NCBI RefSeq assembly: GCF_018853445.1
Contig: NZ_JABELD010000002.1
Coordinates: forward strand, 1 to 54,991
Length of the DNA: 54,991 nucleotides
Source: Acidithiobacillus concretivorus
Lineage (GTDB): Bacteria; Pseudomonadota; Gammaproteobacteria; Acidithiobacillales; Acidithiobacillaceae
Direction of reading: 5' to 3'
Within the stretch, counting starts at the first letter, position 1. Every line of letters starts with the position of its first letter. The notes under the pieces are model-generated. The model had not been told where the DNA came from. It was given only the letters and a program-made list of their open reading frames with translations, and did not search any database. Made by a program: the position numbers and the translations under genes. Shown piece after piece: positions 45,082 through 54,675 of the stretch.

Positions 45082-47031
45082 ATGCTTCTTCTGAAATCTG
45101 TCCAGCGCGCTCTGATGGTTGTTTGTGGGGCAGGCCTGGTAAGCGGCCCTTTACTGGGCAGCCTGGCCGAGGCCGGGACGACCGTTTCTGGCAGCAGCAA
45201 CGCGCCTTTTATCCCGCTCAATGAAAAGCAAAGCGGAGCCCCCCTGCGGATTCTCAAAAACCATGTGAGCGTTACGGTGCAATCCAGTGGACTGTTTACC
45301 GAGCGCGACCATCAGGTTCTGGAACTCCTCAATCCGGCCCTGGAAACCATGATCAATCCTTACCAAATTCAGTATTCTGCCGATATGGCCAAGCTGCGGG
45401 TACTGCGCACCTGGGTCAGCACGCCCAGTGGCCAAAAATATGTCGTACCTGCTCGTGCCATTTTTGTGCGCCCGGAACCCATGGCTGCCGGAGCGCCCAT
45501 GTATAGTCATGCCAAGGTGCTTTCCATCGTTCTGCCGAAATTGGGTAAAGATGATCAGCTCCATATCATCACCGAAAAAACCCAGACAACGCCCTATTTT
45601 GCCGGACAGTTTTCGCAACTCTGGGAAATGCCAGTCAGCCAGTCAGCGCGAAATTTTCGTATTGATATTACCGCACCACGTAGCATGCATTTACGGGCCG
45701 CCAAAACCGGCAACTGGATAGTTTCGCAGCACAGTCAGGGCAAGCTGATTCACATGAGCGCCCGTATGGCGGTACACCATGCACGTTATCCGGGGCCGAG
45801 CACTGTAGACGAAAGCCAGTTCAGCCCGCTTTTTGAGGTCAGCACTTTTCCCAGTTGGGCAGCCGTCGGCAAGGCCTACTGGTCACGTGCTGCTGACAAG
45901 GCGGCAGTCACCCCGATTGTCCAAAAAACCGCCGATACAGCAAGTCACGCACTGCAAGGCTGGAATGCGGAAAAAGCGCTTTATACCTGGGACTCCCACA
46001 ATATACGTTATGTGGGTCTGGAATTGGGTGTCGGCGGCTATGTGCCCATCTCGGCCAGTAAAACTCTGGAAACCCGCTATGGAGACTGCAAGGCCCACGC
46101 TACGCTACTGCAAGCGCTTTTCAATGCCAAAGGCTTCAAGCTTTATCCAACATTAATCAACTGGAATAATGTTTTTACCTTGCCGCCGCTGCCAACCCCT
46201 TTCTGGTTTAATCACGCCATCGACTACGCCCCAAAGCGCCACATTTTTCTGGACAGTACCGGCACTTATGAAACACCGGGGCAGCTGGCGATTGGTGAAC
46301 GCGACAAGCCCAGCATTGTCACCGGTCCGCATCCTCGGGTAGTGACCACCCCTGGTGCCGAGCCCGATGCCAATCAGTTGGACTATGCGGCTGATCTGAC
46401 CCTGCACCAAAATGGTGACCTGAGCGGGGTTGCCAATATGCAGACCAAAGGCTGGTGGGCCTGGATGTATCGGCAAACTTTCGCTTCCATTCCGCCCTCT
46501 GCCTATCGCCGGGTGATGAATACCCTATTGCTGCGAGATGGGGGCGGAAGTGGCACCTTTATTCCGGGTAATCCGGATATTCTCGACCAGCCCTTTGCTG
46601 TGACCGCTCATTGGCATACGGTGGCTTACACCCACGTTGGCGATCATATCAGTTTCCCCATTCCCTCCGGTCCCTATCTGACCCCCGGCCTTTCCGCCAC
46701 CGCCCGACCCATGGAAGCATTGACCCGGGTCATTGGCCCGCTGCAGCGTCAACATCCCGTCACCACGTATCTCGGTGGCATCCACTGGACAACGACGATT
46801 CATCTGCCCGAAGGTTATCAGGTCCAATATCTACCGCCCGCCAGGCAACTGCATAATCAGGCGGGGAGTTTCACTTATACGCTCACTGAGCAAAAACACA
46901 GCGTCACCGTACACTACATCCTGCAACTCCATCGGGTTGTGTACGACCCTCAGCAATATCCGGCCTTGCGCACACTCTTGAAACTGGATTATGCCGTGCA
47001 GCAAAGCCCGATTATCCTTGTTCGCCAATGA
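45082..47031 (+). CDS. Exported DUF3857-transglutaminase-like protein, intact triad
   Basis: 649 aa with an N-terminal signal (cleavage near SLAEAG), a DUF3857 beta-domain (about 50-200) and a transglutaminase-like cysteine-protease fold. The triad is intact: Cys336 (RYGDCKAHATLL), His378 (WFNHAIDYAP) and Asp391 (IFLDSTG). The C-terminal part is beta-rich (DUF2569-like or unassigned). It begins 13 bp after the RND pump with AAAGGTGACTC as RBS and overlaps the next gene frame, so it is likely in the same operon. Substrate unknown; periplasmic peptide or protein processing is inferred. Confidence 0.82.
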   Translation: MLLLKSVQRALMVVCGAGLVSGPLLGSLAEAGTTVSGSSNAPFIPLNEKQSGAPLRILKNHVSVTVQSSGLFTERDHQVLELLNPALETMINPYQIQYSADMAKLRVLRTWVSTPSGQKYVVPARAIFVRPEPMAAGAPMYSHAKVLSIVLPKLGKDDQLHIITEKTQTTPYFAGQFSQLWEMPVSQSARNFRIDITAPRSMHLRAAKTGNWIVSQHSQGKLIHMSARMAVHHARYPGPSTVDESQFSPLFEVSTFPSWAAVGKAYWSRAADKAAVTPIVQKTADTASHALQGWNAEKALYTWDSHNIRYVGLELGVGGYVPISASKTLETRYGDCKAHATLLQALFNAKGFKLYPTLINWNNVFTLPPLPTPFWFNHAIDYAPKRHIFLDSTGTYETPGQLAIGERDKPSIVTGPHPRVVTTPGAEPDANQLDYAADLTLHQNGDLSGVANMQTKGWWAWMYRQTFASIPPSAYRRVMNTLLLRDGGGSGTFIPGNPDILDQPFAVTAHWHTVAYTHVGDHISFPIPSGPYLTPGLSATARPMEALTRVIGPLQRQHPVTTYLGGIHWTTTIHLPEGYQVQYLPPARQLHNQAGSFTYTLTEQKHSVTVHYILQLHRVVYDPQQYPALRTLLKLDYAVQQSPIILVRQ

Positions 47032-47048
47032 GTTCAGGAAACCTGCAC

Positions 47049-48932
47049 ATGACCCATCATCTTACGCGTAAAGCGGCTTTATTGACTGCCGGTTTTATTC
47101 TTCTGAATGCCAGCGCAAATTTGGCTTTTGCCCGGGAACCCGCCCAGGTGAATTATCAGGTGCTACTCCTGCGCCAGGAACTGAGTGTCCAGAAAAATGG
47201 TGCTTATACCGACAACATTGACCGGGTGATTCAACCGCTGACCATGGCTGGTGTTCAATCACAATCCCAGATGCAAATTGGCTATCCAGCCAACTTTGCC
47301 CAGGTGCACATACTCGAAGCCTATACGGAAACGGCCTCTGGCGTTAAACATTCCGTACCGGCCGACGCTATTTATACCCAATCCAGCCCGGATGCCTTGA
47401 GTGCCCCCTTTTTAAGTGATGGTCGCATTCAGAGTGTAGTCTTTCCGGCCGTAGCACCCGGAGATACGCTGCACATCCGCTACACTATCCATTACAATCA
47501 TCCCTATTTGCCGGGCATCTACGCCATCAGCACGCTTTTGGCCCCCAATGTGCCCGTCAGCAAAGCACAAATCATTTTGCACGCACCCACATCACAAAAA
47601 CTGTATGCCGCACAGCAAGGCGATGCCTGGCATGCCGTGTCCATCCGTCACGCTAAAAATATGACCAGCCGATCATTTGAAACCAGCCTCAATAAAGTTT
47701 CCTACCCACCACTGGGGAGTCCGGCCATGACGCAATATGCGCCCCTGGCGGTGATTTCGACGGCAGAACACTGGACTGATGTCGCCGAGGCTTACAATCA
47801 GCTTGCTACCCCCTCTATGCAAATGACCCCGGAATTGCAAAAAGCTGCTGAACATATTGCGCATGGAGCAACGGGGCTGGATGCGGTCAAAGTTATTTAT
47901 CACTGGATGCAAAAAAACATTCATTCAGTATCTATCAACTACGCCAACGCAGGCTTTACGCCACCCAGTGCGAGCAGCACTCTGCAACGCGGAGTTGGCG
48001 ACAGCAATGCCAATGCGGCATTGCTCTGCACCCTTTTGCACGCCGTCCATATTGAGGCAGCACCGGCCATCATTTCCACCTCCGCACGCTTTCACCCCTA
48101 CCCTGCTGTAGATCCTTTTGCCTTTGGTCATTTTCTGGTGTACGTGCCCGCTTATCATTTATTTCTGGATCCCACTTCGCGCTATGCCGGCATCCATAGT
48201 TTGCCCCTGGAAGATGCGGGCCGCCCGGCGCTCATCACCGGAAAAAATCCACGCATGACGCAAACCCCGTTGCCCGATCTCAGCTTGCCGCTCATCGACC
48301 AACATACCCAACTCCGCCTGAGCGCCTCCGGCACCATGCGCGACCAGACCGTCGAAATACGCCGGGGTTATGCCGCCCAGGACATTCGCTCCGCCCTGAT
48401 GGGCAGCAAGGGACGCATGTTGATGAAAGGATTGCGCAACGGTTTTTATGAACAGGGAGACCTTGGGCAACTACAAAGCATGGCATTTCAGAATCGGGAA
48501 AAGCTCGACCAACCTCTGGGCCTGAAAACCAGCGCCGTAAAAGACGGCCTGTTTATACCCGGTCAAAGTGTTGCCATGATCATGCCCACGGATACGTCCA
48601 TGGCCAAGCCTTTGCAGGCCTTTACCGCAGAGAGTGTCCGCACAACACCAAGTTTAATCAACCCTAGCAATATGCAATCAGATATTTCCCTAAAATTACC
48701 GCAAGGTTATCAGCCCGCCTATTTACCGAAAAATATCGACGTACAAACATCCGTTGGAAGCTATAGTATTCACTACGCACTGTCCGGACAAACGCTCAAA
48801 ATTGATCAGCGGCTGAAACTACCGGAGTTTGTGGTCAGTGCGAAGGACTACCCGGCCTTGCATCAACTGGCAATATTAAGCTCCAGCAGTACCCGCGAGG
48901 GGTTACTGCTGGTGAAAAAACTTAAACGCTGA
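47049..48932 (+). CDS. Exported DUF3857-transglutaminase paralogue with Cys-to-Ser change
   Basis: 627 aa from ATG 47049 (AGGAAA seven bases upstream; a frame to ATG 47028 lacks an RBS). Signal peptide MTHHLTRKAALLTAGFIL ends near AFA-RE. The layout matches its neighbour, but the nucleophile position is Ser319 (GVGDSNANAALLCTLL), with His361 and Asp374 kept. The 42- and 13-residue spacings equal those of the neighbour (Cys336, His378, Asp391), so the alignment is secure. It is probably a catalytically dead partner or scaffold. The 3' end overlaps the convergent phosphoesterase by 11 bp. Confidence 0.8.
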   Translation: MTHHLTRKAALLTAGFILLNASANLAFAREPAQVNYQVLLLRQELSVQKNGAYTDNIDRVIQPLTMAGVQSQSQMQIGYPANFAQVHILEAYTETASGVKHSVPADAIYTQSSPDALSAPFLSDGRIQSVVFPAVAPGDTLHIRYTIHYNHPYLPGIYAISTLLAPNVPVSKAQIILHAPTSQKLYAAQQGDAWHAVSIRHAKNMTSRSFETSLNKVSYPPLGSPAMTQYAPLAVISTAEHWTDVAEAYNQLATPSMQMTPELQKAAEHIAHGATGLDAVKVIYHWMQKNIHSVSINYANAGFTPPSASSTLQRGVGDSNANAALLCTLLHAVHIEAAPAIISTSARFHPYPAVDPFAFGHFLVYVPAYHLFLDPTSRYAGIHSLPLEDAGRPALITGKNPRMTQTPLPDLSLPLIDQHTQLRLSASGTMRDQTVEIRRGYAAQDIRSALMGSKGRMLMKGLRNGFYEQGDLGQLQSMAFQNREKLDQPLGLKTSAVKDGLFIPGQSVAMIMPTDTSMAKPLQAFTAESVRTTPSLINPSNMQSDISLKLPQGYQPAYLPKNIDVQTSVGSYSIHYALSGQTLKIDQRLKLPEFVVSAKDYPALHQLAILSSSSTREGLLLVKKLKR

Positions 48933-50496
48933 AATCCTTGGGCTGCTGATCCCAATCAAAGGCACCTAACATATCATAAGCATCCCGATCACGATGATTC
49001 AGAGGCTCCAGACCGAAACGCGTTTCAATAAACTTGAGAATGCTGGCAGTGCTGGCCAGATGATGATCCACCAGACCACTCCGCGCCCAAGGACTAATCA
49101 ACATGGCGGGAATACGTGTTCCAAATCCATAATCATCCACTACTTTCGGAGGTAACGAATCCCAGAAACCACCCCCCTCATCATAGGTGATAAATATGGC
49201 GGTTTTATCCCAGGCCGGCCCGTCAGCCGCAGCGCGCACCAGTTGTTCCACCCATTCCATACCATAAGCGGGCGCACAATCCGCAGGATGTTCATCATGG
49301 GATGCGGTAGCCTTTAAAAAAGAAACCGAAGGCAGCTTTCCGGCACGCGCATCCGCCAGAAAATCATCACTATCCCGAATATGGCCTGCTTTAACATAAT
49401 CCGGCCAGCGTGGGTAATACTGGAAAGGATTATGATGGGCAACGTATAACTGGCTGGTATCAATTACCGCCGAGCCATCTCCCGGTCCAAAAGCGGTTTT
49501 CAGCGCCCAAGGCTTTACTTTATTCCAATTTTCGTTGTACCAGGCCCAGGAAACCTTTGCCGTATCCAAACGATCACCAATATTGTCATACGTCTGCGCT
49601 GCTGGCGGCGGCGAAATTTCCAGCTCTTTCGTTCTACCAGCGTCTGTGGGTCCTTGAACAGGAGCCAAATCATTGACCATGATTTTCCGATGGTCATAAG
49701 GCAGGTCAAAAAATCCATGTTCCAGGCCTGCTTCACGCGGATCAAAGGGCGCACAAATATCCGCTGTAGCGCCAGGATTGATGCAGGAACGCGCGGCGAC
49801 AAGATACAACGCATTACCCGTGCTACCACCACTCATTGCCTGATAAAAATGATCAAACAAAGTATATTGATGCGCCAAGCGATGATAAAAGGGAAGATCA
49901 GCTTCCGTATAATGCCCCAGCACAGGTCCACTGGGACGTGCCAAATCAAAAGCAATCTGCTCTGCCGACATTTTCTTGAAGTCATCGCGATGCAAATGAG
50001 TTTTGCCACCCCCAGCCAAAGCTACAAAGCGGTCCATTTTTCCATTATTGACTTCTGCCATCATCCGGAAAAAACGATGTCTTGGATCCCAGTTGACGTT
50101 ACCTTTGACGGGAATAAAGGGTGCCAAATGAAAGGGTTGATTAGCTAGCTGTACATTCTGAAAGCCAGGAATATCTAAAGGCAAAGGTAGGTTACTATAA
50201 GCAATTCCGGCCGGATTTTTCTGGAGACCATTGAAGCGATGATCCAGATTGCCCGATGAATCCAGAAGATTAATGACTTTTTGACCATTTTTGGCTTGAA
50301 AAGTCCCAAAATAATGATCAAAACTGCGATTTTCCTGAAAAATGATGACCACATGCTCAATTTTTTTGCGCAGTACGGTTTTTTCATCCACCCCACCCGC
50401 ATGGGCCACACCCATTAATTTGGGTGCGGTAACTACTGCTGCACCGCCTAACCCCAATTGCTTCAAAAACTGCCGACGATTCTGACGCTCCATCAT
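48922..50496 (-). CDS. Phospholipase C/acid phosphatase family protein, Tat-exported
   Basis: 524-residue phosphoesterase (PF04185-type) with a Tat signal (RRQFLKQLGLGG) and the catalytic block EHVVIIFQENRSFDHYFG (Glu55, Asn56). Other family motifs are FDHFYQAMSGGSTGN, ITYDEGGGFWDSLPP and AMLISPWARSG. It lacks the C-terminal DUF756 domains of the 37212 enzyme, so it is closer to NPC- or AcpA-like acid phosphatases. RBS GAGGAATAT. It is the last gene of the leftward exbD-TBDR-tonB-RNase set. Confidence 0.88.
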   Translation of the reverse strand: MMERQNRRQFLKQLGLGGAAVVTAPKLMGVAHAGGVDEKTVLRKKIEHVVIIFQENRSFDHYFGTFQAKNGQKVINLLDSSGNLDHRFNGLQKNPAGIAYSNLPLPLDIPGFQNVQLANQPFHLAPFIPVKGNVNWDPRHRFFRMMAEVNNGKMDRFVALAGGGKTHLHRDDFKKMSAEQIAFDLARPSGPVLGHYTEADLPFYHRLAHQYTLFDHFYQAMSGGSTGNALYLVAARSCINPGATADICAPFDPREAGLEHGFFDLPYDHRKIMVNDLAPVQGPTDAGRTKELEISPPPAAQTYDNIGDRLDTAKVSWAWYNENWNKVKPWALKTAFGPGDGSAVIDTSQLYVAHHNPFQYYPRWPDYVKAGHIRDSDDFLADARAGKLPSVSFLKATASHDEHPADCAPAYGMEWVEQLVRAAADGPAWDKTAIFITYDEGGGFWDSLPPKVVDDYGFGTRIPAMLISPWARSGLVDHHLASTASILKFIETRFGLEPLNHRDRDAYDMLGAFDWDQQPKDFSV

Positions 50497-50537
50497 ATAT
50501 TCCTCATCAAAAAGAGAGAGTTCGTTATTCTGGTGGT

Positions 50538-51350
50538 TTAATTCAGTATATGAATTTTTTCAGCACAATTTCCTTTACGGCCCTTTTCAAGACTGTCAGG
50601 GGCGGGAAATGCATTGATTTTATCTTTGTGAATGGTAATCCAGGCTTGGGTCAAAATATTGCCTTGACGATCCAGTTCATGGGTATGACGGCCGGGCGTC
50701 TCGCAACGGAGTTCCAGCGCATCCGCATTTTTCACCTTAAAACTTTCGGCAAAAGCTTTGAGAATAGCATTGCGTGCGACCCATTGGCCACGATGCGTAC
50801 GAATAAACGCCGTAAACGCCGTGGCGTTAAGTTTATCCAGCAAATCCAACTCTTTGGGGAAAAACTGTTCGGGCGTTTCGCCAAAGCAGGCGACATGTTT
50901 GTAATACTCATGGCGATCCAGGCAAATGTTGGCCATAGGCATATTTGCATACAAACGCACATGTAATGCAGCCGGTAAATTCAGAGCCGGATTGGCACAA
51001 CTATCTTTCGGCAGAGTATGCCCCGGGTTATACCAATAACAGCCATAATGCCACCAGGTCGGGCCATTCATCCCGGAAGCAATGAGTGACTTGGGACGGC
51101 TCGCCCACAGCCCATGCATGGTCCACTGCTGGTTTATTTTTGCGTCCGGGGACAAATCCTTGCATGCAGGACCCGCGTTGGTCCAGGTCGCGCACACGCC
51201 CGGATGCCACATGACGGCAAAGGTGTAATGGTTGAAATTCTGCATGCCTTGGGGAACGTCTGCCGCCGCCAGTGAAGAGGATAGGCCAACCCCTACAAGA
51301 CCAAGAGATAAAACTGAAGCTTTTATGACGCGCAAAATATTCACTGACAA
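50538..51350 (-). CDS. Secreted RNase T2-family ribonuclease
   Basis: About 270 aa with an N-terminal signal (cleavage near SLAAAD). Conserved active-site segments are present: CAS I QQWTMHGLWAS (His79) and CAS II DRHEYYKHVAC (His147, Glu148, Lys151, His152). T2 enzymes cut RNA to 3'-nucleotides through cyclic phosphates. The start is TTG 51350 or GTG 51344; a G-rich stretch precedes both. It lies between tonB and the phosphoesterase with gaps of 27 and 41 bp, so one transcript is likely. Role inferred: release of phosphate from external RNA. Confidence 0.88.
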   Translation of the reverse strand: MSVNILRVIKASVLSLGLVGVGLSSSLAAADVPQGMQNFNHYTFAVMWHPGVCATWTNAGPACKDLSPDAKINQQWTMHGLWASRPKSLIASGMNGPTWWHYGCYWYNPGHTLPKDSCANPALNLPAALHVRLYANMPMANICLDRHEYYKHVACFGETPEQFFPKELDLLDKLNATAFTAFIRTHRGQWVARNAILKAFAESFKVKNADALELRCETPGRHTHELDRQGNILTQAWITIHKDKINAFPAPDSLEKGRKGNCAEKIHILN

Positions 51351-51377
51351 AACGCCCCCCGAAAAGTGGTATTTATA

Positions 51378-52115
51378 TTAACTGGAATGACTGGATAAAT
51401 GTACTTCAACCGTAAAGTTGGTTGCATGCTTGGGCATGTTTTTTGTGAAAGGTGGGTAGTTACCTTCTTTTACTGATTGCAGTGCTGCCTTATCAATCGG
51501 CTGCACACCGCTGGACTGGGTGATTTTAGCCCAAAGCAATTGTCCGGAGGGGGTTAAACGGAAAGTAATGACTGCCGTACCACTTAAGTGCATCAGGCGA
51601 ACTGCCTCAGGCACATGGGCATCTGCCTGAACCTGTGCTCGTACCATAGATGCATAACGGGCTAATGCTGCCTGCCGTGCCGCCATACTGGGTGCGGGCG
51701 GGGGCGGGGGCGGGGGCGGCGCAGGCGGCGGTGCCGGTGGCACAACAGGCGCAGTCGGCAACGGCGTCTTGGCCATCAGCGGCTTGGGCGTCGGTGTATG
51801 ATGGACCACTGGACGCGGTTGAGGAATAGGTTTGGGCCTCGGAACCGGTACCGGCTTGGGTTGCACCACCGGTTTGGGCGGCCGCGGAACGGGTATGGGT
51901 TTGGGCTTGGGCGGTGCCGGATGCACCATATGAATAGCAATGATTTTTTTCACCACCGGCTTGGGCGGCGGCGGAGCGGAGCTGATCCACAGCAGACCTG
52001 CCAGCAGCGCAATTTCCATTACCGCCCCAACCAGCAGGGCCTTACCAAAATGTCCCTCAGATTTTTCAGGTCCTTGAGGCGACCAGGAAGGATTTGTCAC
52101 CATGGTATTCATCAT
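51378..52115 (-). CDS. tonB: TonB energy-transducing protein
   Basis: 245 aa. Cytoplasmic N terminus, one transmembrane helix (KALLVGAVMEIALLAGLLWI), a periplasmic proline-rich spacer (about 48-155, with many KP, PP and PVPRP repeats) and the TonB C-terminal domain (LSGTAVITFRLTPSGQLLWA, SSGVQPIDKAALQSV). The long proline/alanine tract is encoded by a repetitive GC-rich stretch (about 51690-51960). It is linked to its receptor and ExbD and so is probably dedicated to this uptake system. Confidence 0.92.
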   Translation of the reverse strand: MMNTMVTNPSWSPQGPEKSEGHFGKALLVGAVMEIALLAGLLWISSAPPPPKPVVKKIIAIHMVHPAPPKPKPIPVPRPPKPVVQPKPVPVPRPKPIPQPRPVVHHTPTPKPLMAKTPLPTAPVVPPAPPPAPPPPPPPPAPSMAARQAALARYASMVRAQVQADAHVPEAVRLMHLSGTAVITFRLTPSGQLLWAKITQSSGVQPIDKAALQSVKEGNYPPFTKNMPKHATNFTVEVHLSSHSS

Positions 52116-52184
52116 TTAATCCTCATCGAATGACATTGCTCGGAAATGTACCGAAGCACTATGCCGGGCAATAGCTTTCAAATA

Positions 52185-52216
52185 GCGCCGCAAAACCGTT
52201 ACCGGAGTTACGGCGC
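52185..52216 (-). other. Stem-loop between the receptor and tonB genes
   Basis: In the 115-bp gap, GCGCCG and CGGCGC (52185-52216) form a stem extended by a G-U and two A-U pairs; inside it CCG-GTAA-CGG gives a GNRA-type tetraloop. No U-tract follows. It may attenuate or stabilise the transcript so that receptor and TonB levels differ. Confidence 0.45.
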
Positions 52217-52230
52217 AAACAAATAACTGA

Positions 52231-54633
52231 TTAGAAATTAGCCGTCAGGCTTACATAAAAAGTTCTCGGTGCCCCAGGCAAACCAATCAAATCTCCCTTG
52301 GTGTTGGGGCCATAAGTACCGCCACTGCTGATATATTCATAGCTGTTGTAGCGGTTACCAAGCACATTAAGCAGATCCACATCTACGCCCACATTTCGGA
52401 AGTAAGCCATGTGCATGGGAATCTTGCTGTGTAGAGCCAGGTTCAACAAAGTATAAGAAGGTAATTTCGCCGTAGCCGAAGGTGACTTGGTGATACTGTC
52501 ATACAGGGACTGAGGCCCGGTATATTGCACCCAGATACGCGGCTCCAGCAAAATACCGTCAACAAAGCTTTTGGCATAAGCCCCAATATTGAAAGTTGCG
52601 TCCGGCACATTGGCAACTGGCAGGCCATCATAGCTTTTACCTTTCACGGTATAATTACTGAAATACGCTTTCTGAAAGGACAAATTGGCAAAGGTGTGGA
52701 GCCAGTACAGTGGATTATCCACGGCATAAATATTAACACCTTCATAATCTGAGGTACCTTCGGCATTGATCACATCACCATTGGTCAAAGTAATGGGAAG
52801 ATACTGATTGGAGAAGCGGGTGAAGTACCAGTTGGCACTAAACAGAAAATGATGCAGGTAACCATCATGCGCCACGTGGACCTTGAAACCCGCCTGATAG
52901 TTCTGTCCTTTTTCCAATGAAATGGAACTGGCTGGGATAGCCTGGAAAGGACCGCCGCCACCGCCGAATGCAGGGGTCTGATAAGCCTCACTATAACCGG
53001 CAAACAACGCCAGATGATGAATGGGGCGCCAGCTAATATTCACCGAAGGTTCCACCGCACTCAGGCTACGTGAATCCGCTGGTAGTATGGCCTGATTACC
53101 CTTGGGATATAATTTACTCGACTCTGGAAAAGTTTCCGTAGTAAAGGGGGTATAATTCAACTGAAACTGTTCCACCCGAACTCCAGGAGTGATATCAATA
53201 GAGGATACCGGATGAATTTTATCCTGGAAAAAAGCAGCCACATCCGTCACATCCAGAAAATTGCTCCGATACTTGTCATTGGGAACAAAACGCGTGGCAT
53301 AGTAGGGTGCATATTGGCTGTAGAAGGCATTTTTAGAGTTGTCTCTGGATTTGATAAAATAACCACCAAACCCCAGCTTGTTATAGGGTAACTTACTATT
53401 AAACCAAAGTTTATCTCCGTAAGTTTCACTATGAGGATCATTATACTCGTTAGTATTTGGTGCACCCACCGCATAGGAAACATAACGATTGTGCAAACGG
53501 TGTCCATAACGATACCAGATATCATTATGCAGCCAGGTCGCGGCACCAATATCCACGTTCAGCTTGTTGTAGAACATCCAGGTGCTGTTACTGTCAATTT
53601 TGTAAGGTGCCGCATTGTAAAAGCCAGAGGTCTGCTGGCTATACAGTGGGCCCGGTATGGGCTTACCGGTTTTGTTATCAAAGCCATTGATGGTCGTACC
53701 CGATGCCGCCGATACAGGAATATCATAAGGCTTGTAAGCTGAACCTTTGGCTAAATAGGCTCCGAAACTGTCATCGCCCCGGCGGAAGCGCTTGCGAATC
53801 TTGAGGAACCAGGCATAACTATGGCTGGGCAAAACCACACCAGAAGGACTCAGTAAACTGGTTCCTGAAGGAACGCCAAGGAAACTGTTACCACTGCTCA
53901 CACCACCCGCCAGAACTGCCGAGAAGCCATCAAAATTACCAGTACGCACGTCAAAATGAATATTTTTAAAATTGTTACTACCGTAACTCATACCAATACT
54001 GGCACCGGGTTTATTGGTCGGCTGAATCGGCACAAAATCAATACCACCACCAATATTGTTATACCAGCGATTTTCAGGGTTACCCGGGCCATAGGTGACG
54101 TGGATACCCTGGATGATGGAAGGCTGATTGACCTGAGGAGACTGCCAAAGTCCAGTGGCCGGATTATTCATGGGGATGCCATCAAAAGAAATGGCAATAC
54201 TATGTGCCGCCTCAGAACCTTTGGGATTTCCCCAACCTTGTTTAATACCATCAATACTAATCTGTGCCTTGGCGGCCCCTGTCCCGTAACTGGCCAAGGT
54301 ACTCACGCCAGGCGCGAAATTCAGCATCTGCGCTCCGCCGGCACCTGGTCCTGCCGCTTCAATTTCTTTTCTGCCTAACACCTTTGAAGAAACACCTGAC
54401 TTGAAAATGTGCTTTTGTTTGGGCAACTCTGGCGTAGGCTGGGCGTAAGCGGCTTGTGTCACGACATTACTGGAGACCTCGCCCACGGCAATACTTTGCT
54501 GGTTTGTTTTGTGCCGCACGCGGGCGCTGCGCGTCTGGGCGGTCACTCCCGCATGGGCAAGAGGTATCAAGCCCAATAGGCCAGTAGCAGCCAAGGCAAG
54601 CGTTAAAGGACGCATACTTGTTTTACGGTACAT
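52231..54633 (-). CDS. TonB-dependent outer-membrane receptor
   Basis: 800 aa with a signal peptide ending near AHAG, an N-terminal plug domain (about 75-200: SSKVLGRKEIEAAGPGAGG, ISIDGIKQG, ISFDGIPMNNP, VTYGPGNPENRWYNNIGGG) and a 22-strand barrel ending in Phe (SLTANF). RBS AAGGAGTTATAAA. Substrate cannot be read from sequence; the adjacent RNase T2, phosphoesterase and Pho-controlled phospholipase suggest a phosphorylated nucleotide or lipid product rather than a siderophore. A FecA-type signalling extension is not evident. Confidence 0.9.
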   Translation of the reverse strand: MYRKTSMRPLTLALAATGLLGLIPLAHAGVTAQTRSARVRHKTNQQSIAVGEVSSNVVTQAAYAQPTPELPKQKHIFKSGVSSKVLGRKEIEAAGPGAGGAQMLNFAPGVSTLASYGTGAAKAQISIDGIKQGWGNPKGSEAAHSIAISFDGIPMNNPATGLWQSPQVNQPSIIQGIHVTYGPGNPENRWYNNIGGGIDFVPIQPTNKPGASIGMSYGSNNFKNIHFDVRTGNFDGFSAVLAGGVSSGNSFLGVPSGTSLLSPSGVVLPSHSYAWFLKIRKRFRRGDDSFGAYLAKGSAYKPYDIPVSAASGTTINGFDNKTGKPIPGPLYSQQTSGFYNAAPYKIDSNSTWMFYNKLNVDIGAATWLHNDIWYRYGHRLHNRYVSYAVGAPNTNEYNDPHSETYGDKLWFNSKLPYNKLGFGGYFIKSRDNSKNAFYSQYAPYYATRFVPNDKYRSNFLDVTDVAAFFQDKIHPVSSIDITPGVRVEQFQLNYTPFTTETFPESSKLYPKGNQAILPADSRSLSAVEPSVNISWRPIHHLALFAGYSEAYQTPAFGGGGGPFQAIPASSISLEKGQNYQAGFKVHVAHDGYLHHFLFSANWYFTRFSNQYLPITLTNGDVINAEGTSDYEGVNIYAVDNPLYWLHTFANLSFQKAYFSNYTVKGKSYDGLPVANVPDATFNIGAYAKSFVDGILLEPRIWVQYTGPQSLYDSITKSPSATAKLPSYTLLNLALHSKIPMHMAYFRNVGVDVDLLNVLGNRYNSYEYISSGGTYGPNTKGDLIGLPGAPRTFYVSLTANF

Positions 54634-54675
54634 TTTTTATAACTCCTTAAGGCGTTCAAATGATAAGCAGGTTGT

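Noticed and set aside
51690..51960. Repetitive GC-rich tract as a possible tandem-repeat or CRISPR-like array
   Set aside because: It encodes the proline-rich spacer of TonB in frame; repeats are irregular and have no spacer structure.
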